From assembly GCF_008369295.1 (NCBI RefSeq), contig NZ_VOBG01000002.1, forward strand, positions 1 through 64,000: a DNA stretch of 64,000 nucleotides, in the 5' to 3' direction. The first letter of the stretch is position 1. Each line of letters starts with the position of its first letter. Both the position numbers and the translations under genes were made by a program. This document shows positions 46,113 to 57,736 of the stretch, piece by piece. A model generated the notes under the pieces. That model was not told where the DNA came from. It saw nothing but the letters and a program-made list of their open reading frames with translations, and searched no databases. The DNA is from Pseudomonas sp. ANT_H4. GTDB lineage: Bacteria; Pseudomonadota; Gammaproteobacteria; Pseudomonadales; Pseudomonadaceae.

Positions 46113-47366
46113 TCAAGCGCCGTATACCGGCAGCTTCTTGCAGATGGCCTTGACCTTCTCACGAACAGAATCAATCACGGCTGTGTTGGAAAGGTCCGCC
46201 AGGATGTCGCAGATCCAGCCAGCCAGTTCCTTGCACTCAGCCTCTTTGAAGCCACGAGTGGTCACCGCTGGGGTGCCGAAGCGCAGGCCCGAGGTGACGA
46301 ACGGCGAACGTGGGTCGTTTGGCACCGAGTTCTTGTTCACGGTGATAAACGCCTTGCCCAGAGCTGCGTCAGCGTCTTTACCTGAGATGTCCTGCTTGAT
46401 CAGCGACAGCAGGAACAGGTGGTTCTCAGTACCGCCGGAGACCACGTCAAAACCACGCTCGATGAACACGCCAGCCATGGCCTTGGCGTTTTTCACCACT
46501 TGTTGCTGGTAGGTCTTGAACTCAGGCTGCAGTGCTTCCTTGAAGCAGATCGCCTTGGCCGCAATCACGTGTTCCAGCGGGCCGCCCTGGGAACCCGGGA
46601 ATACGGCGGAGTTCAGCTTCTTCTCGATGTCGGTGTTGGCGCGAGCCAGAATCAGGCCGCCACGTGGACCGCGCAGGGTCTTGTGGGTGGTGGTGGTCAC
46701 CACGTCAGCGAAAGGTACCGGGTTCGGGTAGACGCCAGCGGCGACCAGACCGGCCACGTGGGCCATGTCGACGAACAGGTAAGCGCCAACCTTGTCGGCG
46801 ATTTCACGGAAGCGTGGGAAATCGAGGATCTGCGAGTAGGCAGAGAAACCGGCCACGATCATTTTTGGCTTGTGCTCGACTGCCAGGCGCTCGACTTCGT
46901 CGTAGTCGATCAAGCCGTTGGTGTCGATGCCATATTGAACGGCGTTGTACAGCTTGCCAGAGGAGGAAACGCTGGCGCCGTGGGTCAGGTGACCGCCGTG
47001 GGCCAGGCTCATGCCCAGGATGGTGTCGCCGGCTTGCAGCAGGGCCAGGTAAACGGCGCTGTTGGCTTGGGAACCAGCGTGGGGCTGGACGTTGGCGTAA
47101 TCGGCGCCGAACAGTTCCTTGGCGCGGTCGATGGCCAGTTGCTCAACCACGTCGACGAATTCGCAGCCGCCGTAGTAACGCTTGCCCGGATAACCTTCGG
47201 CGTACTTGTTGGTCAGAACCGAACCTTGAGCCTCCATGACCGCGGGGCTGGTGTAGTTTTCCGAAGCGATCAGCTCAATGTGCTCTTCCTGGCGCACAGC
47301 TTCTTGCTCCATGGCGGCAAAGAGATCGGCGTCGTACTTGGCAATAGTCAAATCACGGCTGAACAT
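46113..47366 (-). CDS. glyA: serine hydroxymethyltransferase
   Basis: 417 residues from ATG 47366, with GAGG 8 bases upstream; the frame is open further 5' but GlyA proteins start at MFSRDLTI. The PLP lysine is in [34 protein letters not shown] is the N-terminal signature, and [18 protein letters not shown] the tetrahydrofolate loop. It converts serine and tetrahydrofolate to glycine and methylene-THF. The neighbour is morA, as for glyA3 in P. aeruginosa. Confidence 0.95.
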   Translation of the reverse strand: MFSRDLTIAKYDADLFAAMEQEAVRQEEHIELIASENYTSPAVMEAQGSVLTNKYAEGYPGKRYYGGCEFVDVVEQLAIDRAKELFGADYANVQPHAGSQANSAVYLALLQAGDTILGMSLAHGGHLTHGASVSSSGKLYNAVQYGIDTNGLIDYDEVERLAVEHKPKMIVAGFSAYSQILDFPRFREIADKVGAYLFVDMAHVAGLVAAGVYPNPVPFADVVTTTTHKTLRGPRGGLILARANTDIEKKLNSAVFPGSQGGPLEHVIAAKAICFKEALQPEFKTYQQQVVKNAKAMAGVFIERGFDVVSGGTENHLFLLSLIKQDISGKDADAALGKAFITVNKNSVPNDPRSPFVTSGLRFGTPAVTTRGFKEAECKELAGWICDILADLSNTAVIDSVREKVKAICKKLPVYGA

Positions 47367-47514
47367 GGCGGTCCTCATGGATCGGGGGGCAGAAAAGGAG
47401 AGCATTCTAACCCAATGGGTTTTAGATGGCATATGAAAGGACATCATGTCGCGGACAAGTGGTGTTCATCTGGGGATGGACGACTCCCTCTTTCCGGCCA
47501 CTCGGCCCGTCAGA

Positions 47515-50500
47515 TCAATCGAACACAAACAGCGCATCATTGCTGAATTGCGCCTCGAACCGATTCGCCGGCATCGGCCGGCCGAACAGATAACCTTGTA
47601 CCTCATCGCAACCATGCTCACGCAGGAAGTCCAGTTGCTCATGGGTTTCCACGCCCTCGGCGATCACCGCCAGGTTCAGGCTGTGGGCCATGGCAATAAT
47701 GGCCCGGGCGATCTGCGCGTCCTGCTCGCCCGACGGTAGGCCGTCGACGAAGGTGCGGTCGATTTTCAGCACGTCGATAGGGAATTGCTTGAGGTAGTTC
47801 AACGAAGAATAACCAGTTCCGAAGTCATCCACCGCGATACTCAGGCCCAGGTTTTTCAGGCTGGCGAGGATCTGCATGGCTTCGTTGACTTCACGCATCA
47901 GGATACTTTCGGTCAACTCCAGCTCCAGGCACGCTGGCGGAAGGCCGGTGTCCTTGAGGATGGTGGCGATACGCGTGCCCAACTGACCGTCGGAGAACTG
48001 CCGGGCGGAAATATTCACTGAGACCTTGGGTACCCGCACCTTGTTCTGGTGCCAAGTCTTGAGTTGGCGACAGGCTTCGCTGATCACCCAGTCGCCCACA
48101 TCCACCACCAACCCCAACTCCTCCAGCACCGGAATGAAATCCCCCGGTGGTACCAGCCCGCGTCGCGGATGGCGCCAGCGCAGCAGGGCTTCGGCGCCGG
48201 TCAAACGTTTGCCATCGCCACTGAACTGCGGTTGGTAATAGAGCACGAATTCATCCTGCTCCAGAGCGTGGCGCAAGTCGCTTTCCAGTTCCAGGCGTTC
48301 CAGGGCGCTGGCGTTCATATCGGCCTGGTAGAACTGGAAGTTGTTCTTGCCCCGTTCCTTGGCGTGATACATCGCCGTGTCGGCGTTTTTCATCAGTTGG
48401 CTCAGTTCATTGCCGTCCTGAGGGCTCAGCGCGATGCCGATACTGGCCGTGACGAAAAACTCGCGGCCCTCCAGCACGAACGGCTTCACCAGGCTGGCGA
48501 GGATCTGTTCGGCCACATGGATTGCCCGGTTCAGCGCCAGCTCGCGACTGACTCGCGGTTGTAGCAACAGGGTGAACTCGTCGCCGCCCATGCGCGCGAC
48601 TGTGTCGTCTTCAGCCACGCAGCCCAGCAGGCGGGTGGCCATTTCCTTGAGCATGCGGTCGCCGGCGGCGTGGCCCAGGGAATCGTTGATCGGTTTGAAG
48701 CGGTCAAGGTCGAGGAACATCAGCACCACCCACGACTTCTGCCGTTCTGCCGACTGCAACGCGGTGTGCAGGCGATCCTGGAACAGCGTGCGGTTAGGCA
48801 GGTGGGTCAGGGCGTCGTAGTAGGCCAGGCGGTGGATGCGCTGTTCGCTGGCCTTGCGCTCACTGATGTCGCTGAAGAAACACACGTAGCTGGCCAGGTC
48901 ACCCTCGTCATCGAGCACGGCGGTGATGCCGACCCAGGCTGGGTAGTGCTCGCCGCTGCGGCGCTTGAGCCACACTTCACCTTCCCAGGTGCTGTGCTGG
49001 TGCAACTGCTTGAGTATGTAACGCAGGTGCGCTTCCTGTTGTTCGTCGACGGTGAGCATGTTCGGCAACTGGTCGAGGACATCCGCCACGGCATAACCGC
49101 TGACCCGGCTGAACGCCTCGTTGGCCTGCACGATGTAACCGGCTGGGTCGGTAATCAGAATCGCCGAGGTGGAGTGTTCGAAGACCGTGGCCGCCATGCG
49201 CAGGTCTTTCTCGGCGCGGCGTTGCTGGCTGATGTCGCGACCGACACCGAGAATGCCTTCGAACGCGCCGTGCTCATCCCAGACCAGTACCAGCCGCAGT
49301 TCGATTGGTACCTTGCGCCCATCGGCCCGTAGGCAATCGAACAGGAACAGTTGGGTCTGCACTTCGTTGCGCAGCTGGGCCAGGGTCTCTGGATTGTCCA
49401 GGGCGCGGCTGACCCGTTCCACCAAGGTGTAGATGCCGGTCAGTTGCTGCGGGTTGGCAATGGTCGATTGCCAGCCGTTCTTGAAAATCCACTCGACCTC
49501 ATAACCCAGCACCGCATGCACCGAGGGGCTGACGTAGTTGAGGGCCAGTTTGCTGTCGGTGGAAAAAATCACATCGCTGATGCTTTCCGCCAGCATGCGG
49601 TAGCGCTGCTCGCTGTCACGCAGGGACTCGCTGGCTTCGATCTGATCGGTAATGTCCTTGGCCACGCCGATGATCCGCGTGACTTGGTCGGACTTGTCCC
49701 GCGCCAGGGCTTGTTCGCGGATATCGAACCGACGCCATTGATTATTACGGTGGCGAAAGCGCAACTGGCATTGCAGTTGGGCCAGATAGCCGGCGGCACG
49801 CTGCTGTTGGCGCAGTTCGTGATAGTGCTCGGCGTCTTCGGGGTGCAACAGGATTTCCCAGAAGTACTCGCCCATTTGCTGCAACTCGGGCTTGTTGTAG
49901 CCCAGGGTGTGCCCCAGATGGTGGTTGCTGAAAATCATCCGCTGGCTGATCACGTCCTGTACATAGAGGTGATCGGGCACGGTACGCACCACGTCCGACC
50001 AGAAGCCTTCGCGTTCCACCAGGGACAACTCGATCAGCTTGCGGCTGGTGATGTCGCTGATACTGAGGATCACCGCCTTATAGTCGTGCTGCTCTTCCGG
50101 TAGGCGCATGACCAGCCACAGATATTGTTCGTTACCTTCGACGTCGTTGAGCTGAATCTCTAGCTCAAGCTGCTTTTGCTGGGTGAGCACAGCTTCGAGC
50201 ACTTGATAGCCGATGGCAGTGGTGTTCAGCGGGCAACCGTCGATTAGGCGCTCCCAGGCTTGTTCGCAGGACGCCACATTGAGCAGGCGCACGGCAACCT
50301 GGTTGACCTCGGTGATGCGCAGTTCCTTGAGCAGTTGCTGGCGTTGCTCCGGGCTGTTTTGCAGCCAGTCCTGCAGACGTTCACGGGTCTGCAAGTGGGC
50401 CTTGTCGAAAAACGCGCGTAAGCCGGACAGATCAAGAACGCACAAGGCCACGCCAGTGCCTTCGAAAATATCCTGGTAGCGCCGGCGGCCTTCATGGACC

Positions 50501-51366
50501 TGGCGCTGGCGGCGGCGCATGTTCAGCAGGACAATCACCGGGACCAGCGAGAAGGCCAGGCCCAGCAGGCATTTGCCGATAAACGCCGGCAGCAGTTGCT
50601 CCAGCATGGCGACGCGATCAAACAGACCGCGCAGTTGCCAGTCACTTTTGCTCAAGGGTGTGACCAGCACGCTTTTGTTCAGCTCGTCCGGGGTCAGCGC
50701 TGCCGCCCATTGGGCCGTCATGCCGCTGTCGCGGCTGACCACTCGGTGGTTCAGGCGGTTTTCAATGACCCACATCGGCCGCTGGCCCTGGCCATCCTGG
50801 CGGGTCAGGTTGGCCAGGTAGTTGGGTGCCAGGCGCAACGCCCAGTACATTTTGGCGCCGCCGCTGGGCTGATGCAGCAGCAGGTAAATGACTGTGCCCT
50901 CGTTGTTATTGCTCAAGTAATAAGACTGGGAATGGCTGCGCTTGACCAGTTCTGCCAGCCAGGCGCTGTCCTGGCTGTCTTTGGCGCTGTCACTGATCAT
51001 CGCTCCGCTGGGGGCGAGCAGGGCGACGCTGCGTAGTTCCGGCAACGAGCGTTGCAGAGTGCGCATCAAGGCTTGTTGCTGTTCATCGTTGCGCGGCGGC
51101 TCGACGATCGGCAGCAGATTCAGGGCGATCTGTGCGCTCAAGGCCATGTTCAGGCTGATCTGTTCGGCGAGGTCTGCGCTGTAGTCGATGGTGTACTGCT
51201 GTTGGTCCTTCTGGTTCTGCTGCAATTGATCCAGCAGTTGCCAGAACAATAATGCGAGCAGCACGAGGACCAGCGTCGCCAATGCGCCCTTGAGGGTTCC
51301 GTGCAGGGGCGCTCCCGGCGCTATATGAGCAGCGCGCAGGGGAGTTGGCGGCGTGACGTTGGACAA
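47515..51366 (-). CDS. morA: MorA-type membrane GGDEF-EAL protein
   Basis: A 1283-residue inner-membrane signalling protein from a TTG with AGGA upstream. Two transmembrane helices (about 28-46 and 264-282) enclose a periplasmic sensor region. Several PAS/PAC repeats follow (about 290-820), then GGDEF near residue 925 and EAL near 1058. The GGDEF motif is intact but the allosteric RxxD site reads AEDD. All EAL catalytic residues are visible (EALLRW, NISARQF, ELTES, DDFGTGY, KIDRTFV, EGVET), so phosphodiesterase activity is likely and cyclase activity possible. The name rests on domain order and on the glyA neighbour, as at PA4601-PA4602. Confidence 0.87.
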   Translation of the reverse strand: MSNVTPPTPLRAAHIAPGAPLHGTLKGALATLVLVLLALLFWQLLDQLQQNQKDQQQYTIDYSADLAEQISLNMALSAQIALNLLPIVEPPRNDEQQQALMRTLQRSLPELRSVALLAPSGAMISDSAKDSQDSAWLAELVKRSHSQSYYLSNNNEGTVIYLLLHQPSGGAKMYWALRLAPNYLANLTRQDGQGQRPMWVIENRLNHRVVSRDSGMTAQWAAALTPDELNKSVLVTPLSKSDWQLRGLFDRVAMLEQLLPAFIGKCLLGLAFSLVPVIVLLNMRRRQRQVHEGRRRYQDIFEGTGVALCVLDLSGLRAFFDKAHLQTRERLQDWLQNSPEQRQQLLKELRITEVNQVAVRLLNVASCEQAWERLIDGCPLNTTAIGYQVLEAVLTQQKQLELEIQLNDVEGNEQYLWLVMRLPEEQHDYKAVILSISDITSRKLIELSLVEREGFWSDVVRTVPDHLYVQDVISQRMIFSNHHLGHTLGYNKPELQQMGEYFWEILLHPEDAEHYHELRQQQRAAGYLAQLQCQLRFRHRNNQWRRFDIREQALARDKSDQVTRIIGVAKDITDQIEASESLRDSEQRYRMLAESISDVIFSTDSKLALNYVSPSVHAVLGYEVEWIFKNGWQSTIANPQQLTGIYTLVERVSRALDNPETLAQLRNEVQTQLFLFDCLRADGRKVPIELRLVLVWDEHGAFEGILGVGRDISQQRRAEKDLRMAATVFEHSTSAILITDPAGYIVQANEAFSRVSGYAVADVLDQLPNMLTVDEQQEAHLRYILKQLHQHSTWEGEVWLKRRSGEHYPAWVGITAVLDDEGDLASYVCFFSDISERKASEQRIHRLAYYDALTHLPNRTLFQDRLHTALQSAERQKSWVVLMFLDLDRFKPINDSLGHAAGDRMLKEMATRLLGCVAEDDTVARMGGDEFTLLLQPRVSRELALNRAIHVAEQILASLVKPFVLEGREFFVTASIGIALSPQDGNELSQLMKNADTAMYHAKERGKNNFQFYQADMNASALERLELESDLRHALEQDEFVLYYQPQFSGDGKRLTGAEALLRWRHPRRGLVPPGDFIPVLEELGLVVDVGDWVISEACRQLKTWHQNKVRVPKVSVNISARQFSDGQLGTRIATILKDTGLPPACLELELTESILMREVNEAMQILASLKNLGLSIAVDDFGTGYSSLNYLKQFPIDVLKIDRTFVDGLPSGEQDAQIARAIIAMAHSLNLAVIAEGVETHEQLDFLREHGCDEVQGYLFGRPMPANRFEAQFSNDALFVFD

Positions 51367-51651
51367 ACTGTGATCCTGCGGTTTGGCGGGACTGGCGCGC
51401 GACGTGCACTATAAGCCGGACGCCCGGAGGGCGGCTAGCATGCCTTGTGTTGTGGCAAAGTGCCAGCCCTGCTTGGCTGGACTGCCCACCCGCATTCAGG
51501 TAGCTTTGCCGGTTACGCGAGGGCGTCCCAGCCCCAGACAATCAGGCTTTTCCCGTACGCAGGCATTGATCAACATCAACGGCCCGCGCCGCGCATGGCC
51601 TGGCACGGGCTTCGCCCGCTTAATTCATCAGTCACTGACGCTAGGTTCACC

Positions 51652-53316
51652 ATGGCTCAATACGTCTTCACCATGCATCGGCTGAGCAAAGTTGTTCCGC
51701 CGAAGCGGGAAATCCTGAAAAACATTTCTCTGTCCTTCTTCCCGGGCGCCAAGATCGGCGTGCTCGGCCTCAACGGTTCGGGTAAATCCACGCTGTTGAA
51801 AATCATGGCTGGCGTCGACACCGAGTTCGACGGCGAAGCCCGCCCGATGCCCGAGCTGAACATCGGCTACCTGCCGCAGGAACCCATCCTGGACCCAACC
51901 AAGACCGTGCGTGAAGTGGTCGAGGAAGCGGTCAGCGTGATCAAGAACGCCCAGGCTCGCCTGGACGAGGTCTACGCCGCCTACGCCGAGCCGGATGCCG
52001 ACTTCGACAAGCTGGCCGCCGAACAGGCCAAGCTCGAAGCCATCCTGCAAGCCAGTGACGGTCACAACCTGGAGCGCCAGCTGGAAGTCGCCGCCGATGC
52101 GCTGCGCCTGCCGGCGTGGGACGCCAAGGTCGAACATCTGTCCGGTGGTGAAAAGCGCCGTGTGGCCCTGTGCCGCCTGCTGCTGTCGGCCCCCGACATG
52201 TTGCTGCTCGACGAACCCACCAACCACCTGGACGCCGATTCCGTCGCCTGGCTGGAGCACTTCCTCCACGACTTCCCGGGCACCGTGGTTGCGATCACGC
52301 ACGACCGGTACTTCCTGGACAACGTCGCTGGTTGGATTCTGGAACTCGACCGTGGTGCTGGTATCCCTTACGAGGGCAACTACTCCGGTTGGCTGGAAGC
52401 GAAGTCCGACCGTCTGGCCGCTGAATCCAAGCAGCAGTCGGCCCATGAAAAGGCCATGAAAGACGAGCTGGAATGGGTACGAAAAGGTGCCAAGGCGCGT
52501 CAGTCAAAATCCAAGGCCCGTCTGCAACGCTTCGAGGAAATGCAATCCCAGGAATTCCAGAAGCGCAGCGAAACCAACGAAATCTACATCCCGGCCGGCC
52601 CGCGCCTGGGTGACAAGGTTATCGAATTCAAGAACGTTTCCAAGGGTTACGGCGATCGCGTGCTGATCGACAACCTGTCGTTCTCCATGCCCAAGGGCGC
52701 CATCGTCGGCGTGATCGGCGGTAACGGTGCGGGTAAATCCACCCTGTTCCGCATGCTGATGGGCAAGGAACAACCGGATTCGGGCACCATCGAAGTCGGC
52801 GAAACCGTGCAGCTTGCCTGCGTGGATCAGAGCCGCGACGACCTCGACGGCAGCAAGACCGTGTTCCAGCAGATTTCCGACGGTTCCGACCAGATCCGCA
52901 TCGGCAACTATGAAATTCCGTCGCGCACCTATGTTGGCCGTTTCAACTTCAAGGGCGGCGACCAGCAGAAGTTCGTCAAGGACCTGTCCGGTGGTGAGCG
53001 CGGTCGCTTACACCTGGCCCTGACCTTGAAAGAGGGCGGCAACGTCCTGCTGCTCGACGAACCGTCCAACGACCTCGACGTGGAAACCCTGCGTTCCCTG
53101 GAAGAAGCCCTGCTGGACTTCCCGGGCGCCGCCATTGTGATCTCTCACGATCGGTGGTTCCTTGACCGCGTGGCCACTCATATCCTGGCGTACGAAGACG
53201 ACTCCCAGGCCGTGTTCTTCGAAGGCAACTACACCGAGTACGAAGCCGATCGCAAGAAACGCCTCGGCGATGCGGCTGCCCAGCCGCATCGTGTACGGCA
53301 CAAAAAACTGGCCTGA
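51652..53316 (+). CDS. ettA: energy-dependent translational throttle protein (ABC-F)
   Basis: 554 residues from ATG 51652, the EttA length. Two ABC cassettes, with Walker A motifs GLNGSGKST and GGNGAGKST and signatures LSGGEKRRVALCR and LSGGERGRLHLAL, are joined by the linker near 240-320 that inserts into the ribosomal E site. It gates entry into elongation according to ATP/ADP ratio. The frame is open back to 51445 but that part does not look coding. Confidence 0.93.
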   Translation: MAQYVFTMHRLSKVVPPKREILKNISLSFFPGAKIGVLGLNGSGKSTLLKIMAGVDTEFDGEARPMPELNIGYLPQEPILDPTKTVREVVEEAVSVIKNAQARLDEVYAAYAEPDADFDKLAAEQAKLEAILQASDGHNLERQLEVAADALRLPAWDAKVEHLSGGEKRRVALCRLLLSAPDMLLLDEPTNHLDADSVAWLEHFLHDFPGTVVAITHDRYFLDNVAGWILELDRGAGIPYEGNYSGWLEAKSDRLAAESKQQSAHEKAMKDELEWVRKGAKARQSKSKARLQRFEEMQSQEFQKRSETNEIYIPAGPRLGDKVIEFKNVSKGYGDRVLIDNLSFSMPKGAIVGVIGGNGAGKSTLFRMLMGKEQPDSGTIEVGETVQLACVDQSRDDLDGSKTVFQQISDGSDQIRIGNYEIPSRTYVGRFNFKGGDQQKFVKDLSGGERGRLHLALTLKEGGNVLLLDEPSNDLDVETLRSLEEALLDFPGAAIVISHDRWFLDRVATHILAYEDDSQAVFFEGNYTEYEADRKKRLGDAAAQPHRVRHKKLA

Positions 53317-53339
53317 TTCGGGCTGGTGGTTTGAAAAAG

Positions 53340-53366
53340 CGGAGCCTTCGGGCTCCGTTTTTTTTG
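53340..53366 (+). terminator. rho-independent terminator of ettA
   Basis: CGGAGCC (53340-53346), TTCG loop, GGCTCCG (53351-53357) and a run of eight or nine T. The UUCG loop makes it very stable. Confidence 0.93.
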
Positions 53367-53515
53367 CGCGTTACGAGGCGGTATCTGTTGGTGCGCGGCT
53401 TGGAACTGCACTCCCCCTTAAGGTGCAAAAAAACCTGTAAAGCTGGGTTATTTATATTAATCGCACCATTTAAATTCAAAAAGGCGACATTTTGCGCTGT
53501 TGCGGTGCGACATGA

Positions 53516-55404
<1,889 letters not shown>

Positions 55405-55474
55405 GAGATTCTCCTGCTATGGAGTTTGGGCCATGGTCGCAGGGGTTAAGTTTCGATGGATGTCTGAAAGCGAC

Positions 55475-55831
55475 CTATTGCGAGCGATAAGCCTTGGCCG
55501 CGTCACGGTCCTTCTCCTGCTGCCAGGCCCGTTCCCGCTCGTCCCAGTGGCGGTCCTTATAGTCATTGAGGTCTTCGCTCTCGCGCATGGCCTTGCACTG
55601 GCGGAAGCCGTCGTCCCAGCCTTCGGCGTATGGCCGGTCTTTCAGATAGCGTGGGACGTTCTTGCGAAACTCTCCGGTGATCACACCAGCGGCCTGGCGG
55701 GCACTGCTGCAACCGTCGTCGAAACCATCGGCAAAGGCTGGTGGATAACCCTTGGCCAGCAAATCCTCGTGGGTTGACTGGCAACCGCTCAGCAACACCA
55801 ACAGGCCCAGCGCTACTGCGAACCGCCACAT
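55475..55831 (-). CDS. small lipoprotein, unknown function
   Basis: A 118-residue protein with a lipobox LLSGC (lipidated C17). The mature part is hydrophilic and helical, with two similar GFDDGCSSAR and GWDDGFRQCK segments that look like an internal duplication, each with one cysteine. Gln at +2 suggests outer membrane sorting. I do not recognise the family. Confidence 0.7.
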   Translation of the reverse strand: MWRFAVALGLLVLLSGCQSTHEDLLAKGYPPAFADGFDDGCSSARQAAGVITGEFRKNVPRYLKDRPYAEGWDDGFRQCKAMRESEDLNDYKDRHWDERERAWQQEKDRDAAKAYRSQ

Positions 55832-55992
55832 CTCATACTCCCTGGCCGTTGAACGGCTGTTGAGGGAAGTTTAGAAGGGGATTCGTTGGGTGGGTGTGAA
55901 AGGCGTGTGAGAAATGTGTGGGATTGAAGGGCCATCAACCCCTTGTCCTTAATCATCATCCTCGGCGGCTACGGCGAGCAATCCCCCCATCC

Positions 55993-56022
55993 TGTGGCGA
56001 GCGGGCTTGCCCCCTCGCCACA
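55993..56022. repeat. single REP-type hairpin
   Basis: TGTGGCGAG at 55993-56001 is inverted at 56014-56022 around GCGGGCTTGCCCC. It shares its stem with the hairpin at 23376. It lies between the lipoprotein gene and the lone HsdR-N-like gene. Confidence 0.7.
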
Positions 56023-56071
56023 AGTTTTAAGTCAGGCTGCAAAGGTATGTAGATGCATGGGGCCTCTTTCC

Positions 56072-57157
56072 TCAGTCGTAATACCCCACCGTTTTCTTCA
56101 GGTGGTCTGAGTATTCGTAAATCTCGTCAATGGACGATATGGCATGCCGGGTTTCATTTTTTTCTTCGTCAAAAATCCCGATGTACTTCTGGCTCCGGTT
56201 GAAATGAAGCCGGCAAATCGGTTTGCGGTTATTGTCGTCCAACAATATCCCGAAGTAGCTTTGCGTATCGCGCTGCACGATTCGCTTCGCATCGACTACT
56301 GAGCGTACGACAGCCCTTACGATGTGGTACCCCTCCAGTTCTTCCAGCGTCGTTAGAACCTTATCCTCTGACTCATCGCATTCTGTAATGTCCGTGTTGG
56401 CACTGGTAGAAACAGGTAATGAGGCCATGGTCGGCTGGATAGCACCACTCATAGCTGACTTGAGTCGATCATTGATTTGGTCGTTGAGGAACTGGCTTAA
56501 CGCCTTTCGGGTTAACTCGTAGAACTGCTCACGGACTTTTTGTGTGATCACTCCCTCGTACACACGAGACGCGAATACTTTGACGAAATCATCCTCAGGT
56601 TTACTGACTTGCAAGGCGATGATTTTTTTGATTTGGCTGACGTACTTCAGCTCCCCAGCTGCATTGATGATTGAATCTACGTCAAAGGCAGACTTCGTCA
56701 GCTTGGTCAGTTCTGGAACCGAGTACTCATCGATGTTCAGCAGGTCTAACTCCAAAAACGGCTTTTCGTCCATCTTGTTAGGCGCATCCAAGTCAGTAAA
56801 AAACTTGTAGACCTGACCGTTGGTGAGGATTGAGATCCTTGCGCTAGTAACGTGGAAGTATCGAAACAACTGCGATGCATGATTGATGTTTAGCGGCTCG
56901 CCGATCTTTTTGCATTCGATGAGTATTTGAACCTCACCATTCTTCATGATTGCGTAATCGATTTTTTCACCCTTTTTCGTCCCGACATCGCAGACAAATT
57001 CAGGTGTCACTTCCTGTGGGTCAAACACGTCGTAGCCCAGGACCGTGTTGATAAAAGGCATTACAAAAGCATTTTTTGTGGCTTCTTCTGTTTGAATTGC
57101 GGGGCCTTGCAAGCGGACTTTAGTCGCTAGGCTGGTGAGCTTTTCAAAAAATTCCAT
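56072..57157 (-). CDS. stand-alone HsdR-N-like nuclease domain protein
   Basis: A 361-residue protein. Residues 1-150 resemble the N-terminal nuclease domain of type I restriction R subunits: QTEEATKNAFVMPFI opening, then the PD-(D/E)xK core with D67 in KIDYAI and E81-C-K83 in ILIECKK. The middle is helical, and the C-terminus (about 270-361) is a separate small domain. There is no helicase, specificity or methylase gene in the window. The gene is clearly more A+T-rich than its neighbours and sits in A+T-rich gaps, so transfer is likely. An anti-phage role is possible but unproven. Confidence 0.75.
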   Translation of the reverse strand: MEFFEKLTSLATKVRLQGPAIQTEEATKNAFVMPFINTVLGYDVFDPQEVTPEFVCDVGTKKGEKIDYAIMKNGEVQILIECKKIGEPLNINHASQLFRYFHVTSARISILTNGQVYKFFTDLDAPNKMDEKPFLELDLLNIDEYSVPELTKLTKSAFDVDSIINAAGELKYVSQIKKIIALQVSKPEDDFVKVFASRVYEGVITQKVREQFYELTRKALSQFLNDQINDRLKSAMSGAIQPTMASLPVSTSANTDITECDESEDKVLTTLEELEGYHIVRAVVRSVVDAKRIVQRDTQSYFGILLDDNNRKPICRLHFNRSQKYIGIFDEEKNETRHAISSIDEIYEYSDHLKKTVGYYD

Positions 57158-57399
57158 ATGTGCCTCTTACCTATTCAGATCCGTGTATAGACGTGGTGGC
57201 AATTTGATTGCCATCCGATACTAGACACAAATCCTCACAAAGAGAATCGAGTAAGAGCAGGTTTGTATCGACTGAGAAAAGCTAAAACTTCGTCTGATAT
57301 TTTCTGAATATTTATCAATGAGTTGGGCGCGAACGAAAATTTTGTTTGTGCTGATGTGTATTTAAAAACCCTCACACTGAATGTATATGTCGGCCGGAT

Positions 57400-57705
57400 C
57401 TACTGCTCCGGGGTAACCGAGAGAGCGGCGTGCTCTTCCAACTCCTGCTGGATAAAGGCCGAAATCATTGCCCGATAGACCTGCTCGGTGACCTCGGGAT
57501 TGGCGCCAACCGCGTGGGACAAGCTCCGCACCTTGGCGATCACCTGTTCGACACGCTGCGGTGCCTTGACCCCATCGGTGTTTTTTTTGAACCGTGCGGC
57601 CTGGGAGACAAAGCCGCCCCGTTCGGCCAGCAGTGCAACGATCTGTCGATCAAGGCGATCGATGTTTTCTCGGACTTGTTCAAGGCTGGTGCAAGTAACG
57701 GCCAT
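57400..57705 (-). CDS. chorismate mutase (AroQ fold, PchB-like)
   Basis: A 101-residue three-helix protein. LEQVRENIDRLDRQIVALLAER carries the conserved arginine and aspartate, RFKKNTDGVKAPQRVEQVI the basic active-site residues, and YRAMISAFIQQELEEH the final glutamate/glutamine. Chorismate mutase makes prephenate; PchB-like members can also act as isochorismate pyruvate lyase. No siderophore or phenazine gene is nearby, so mutase activity is more likely. The DUF4105 gene lies 31 bases upstream on the same strand. Confidence 0.8.
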   Translation of the reverse strand: MAVTCTSLEQVRENIDRLDRQIVALLAERGGFVSQAARFKKNTDGVKAPQRVEQVIAKVRSLSHAVGANPEVTEQVYRAMISAFIQQELEEHAALSVTPEQ

Positions 57706-57736
57706 GTCGGTTGAAACTCCTTGTCGGGCAGACGAT

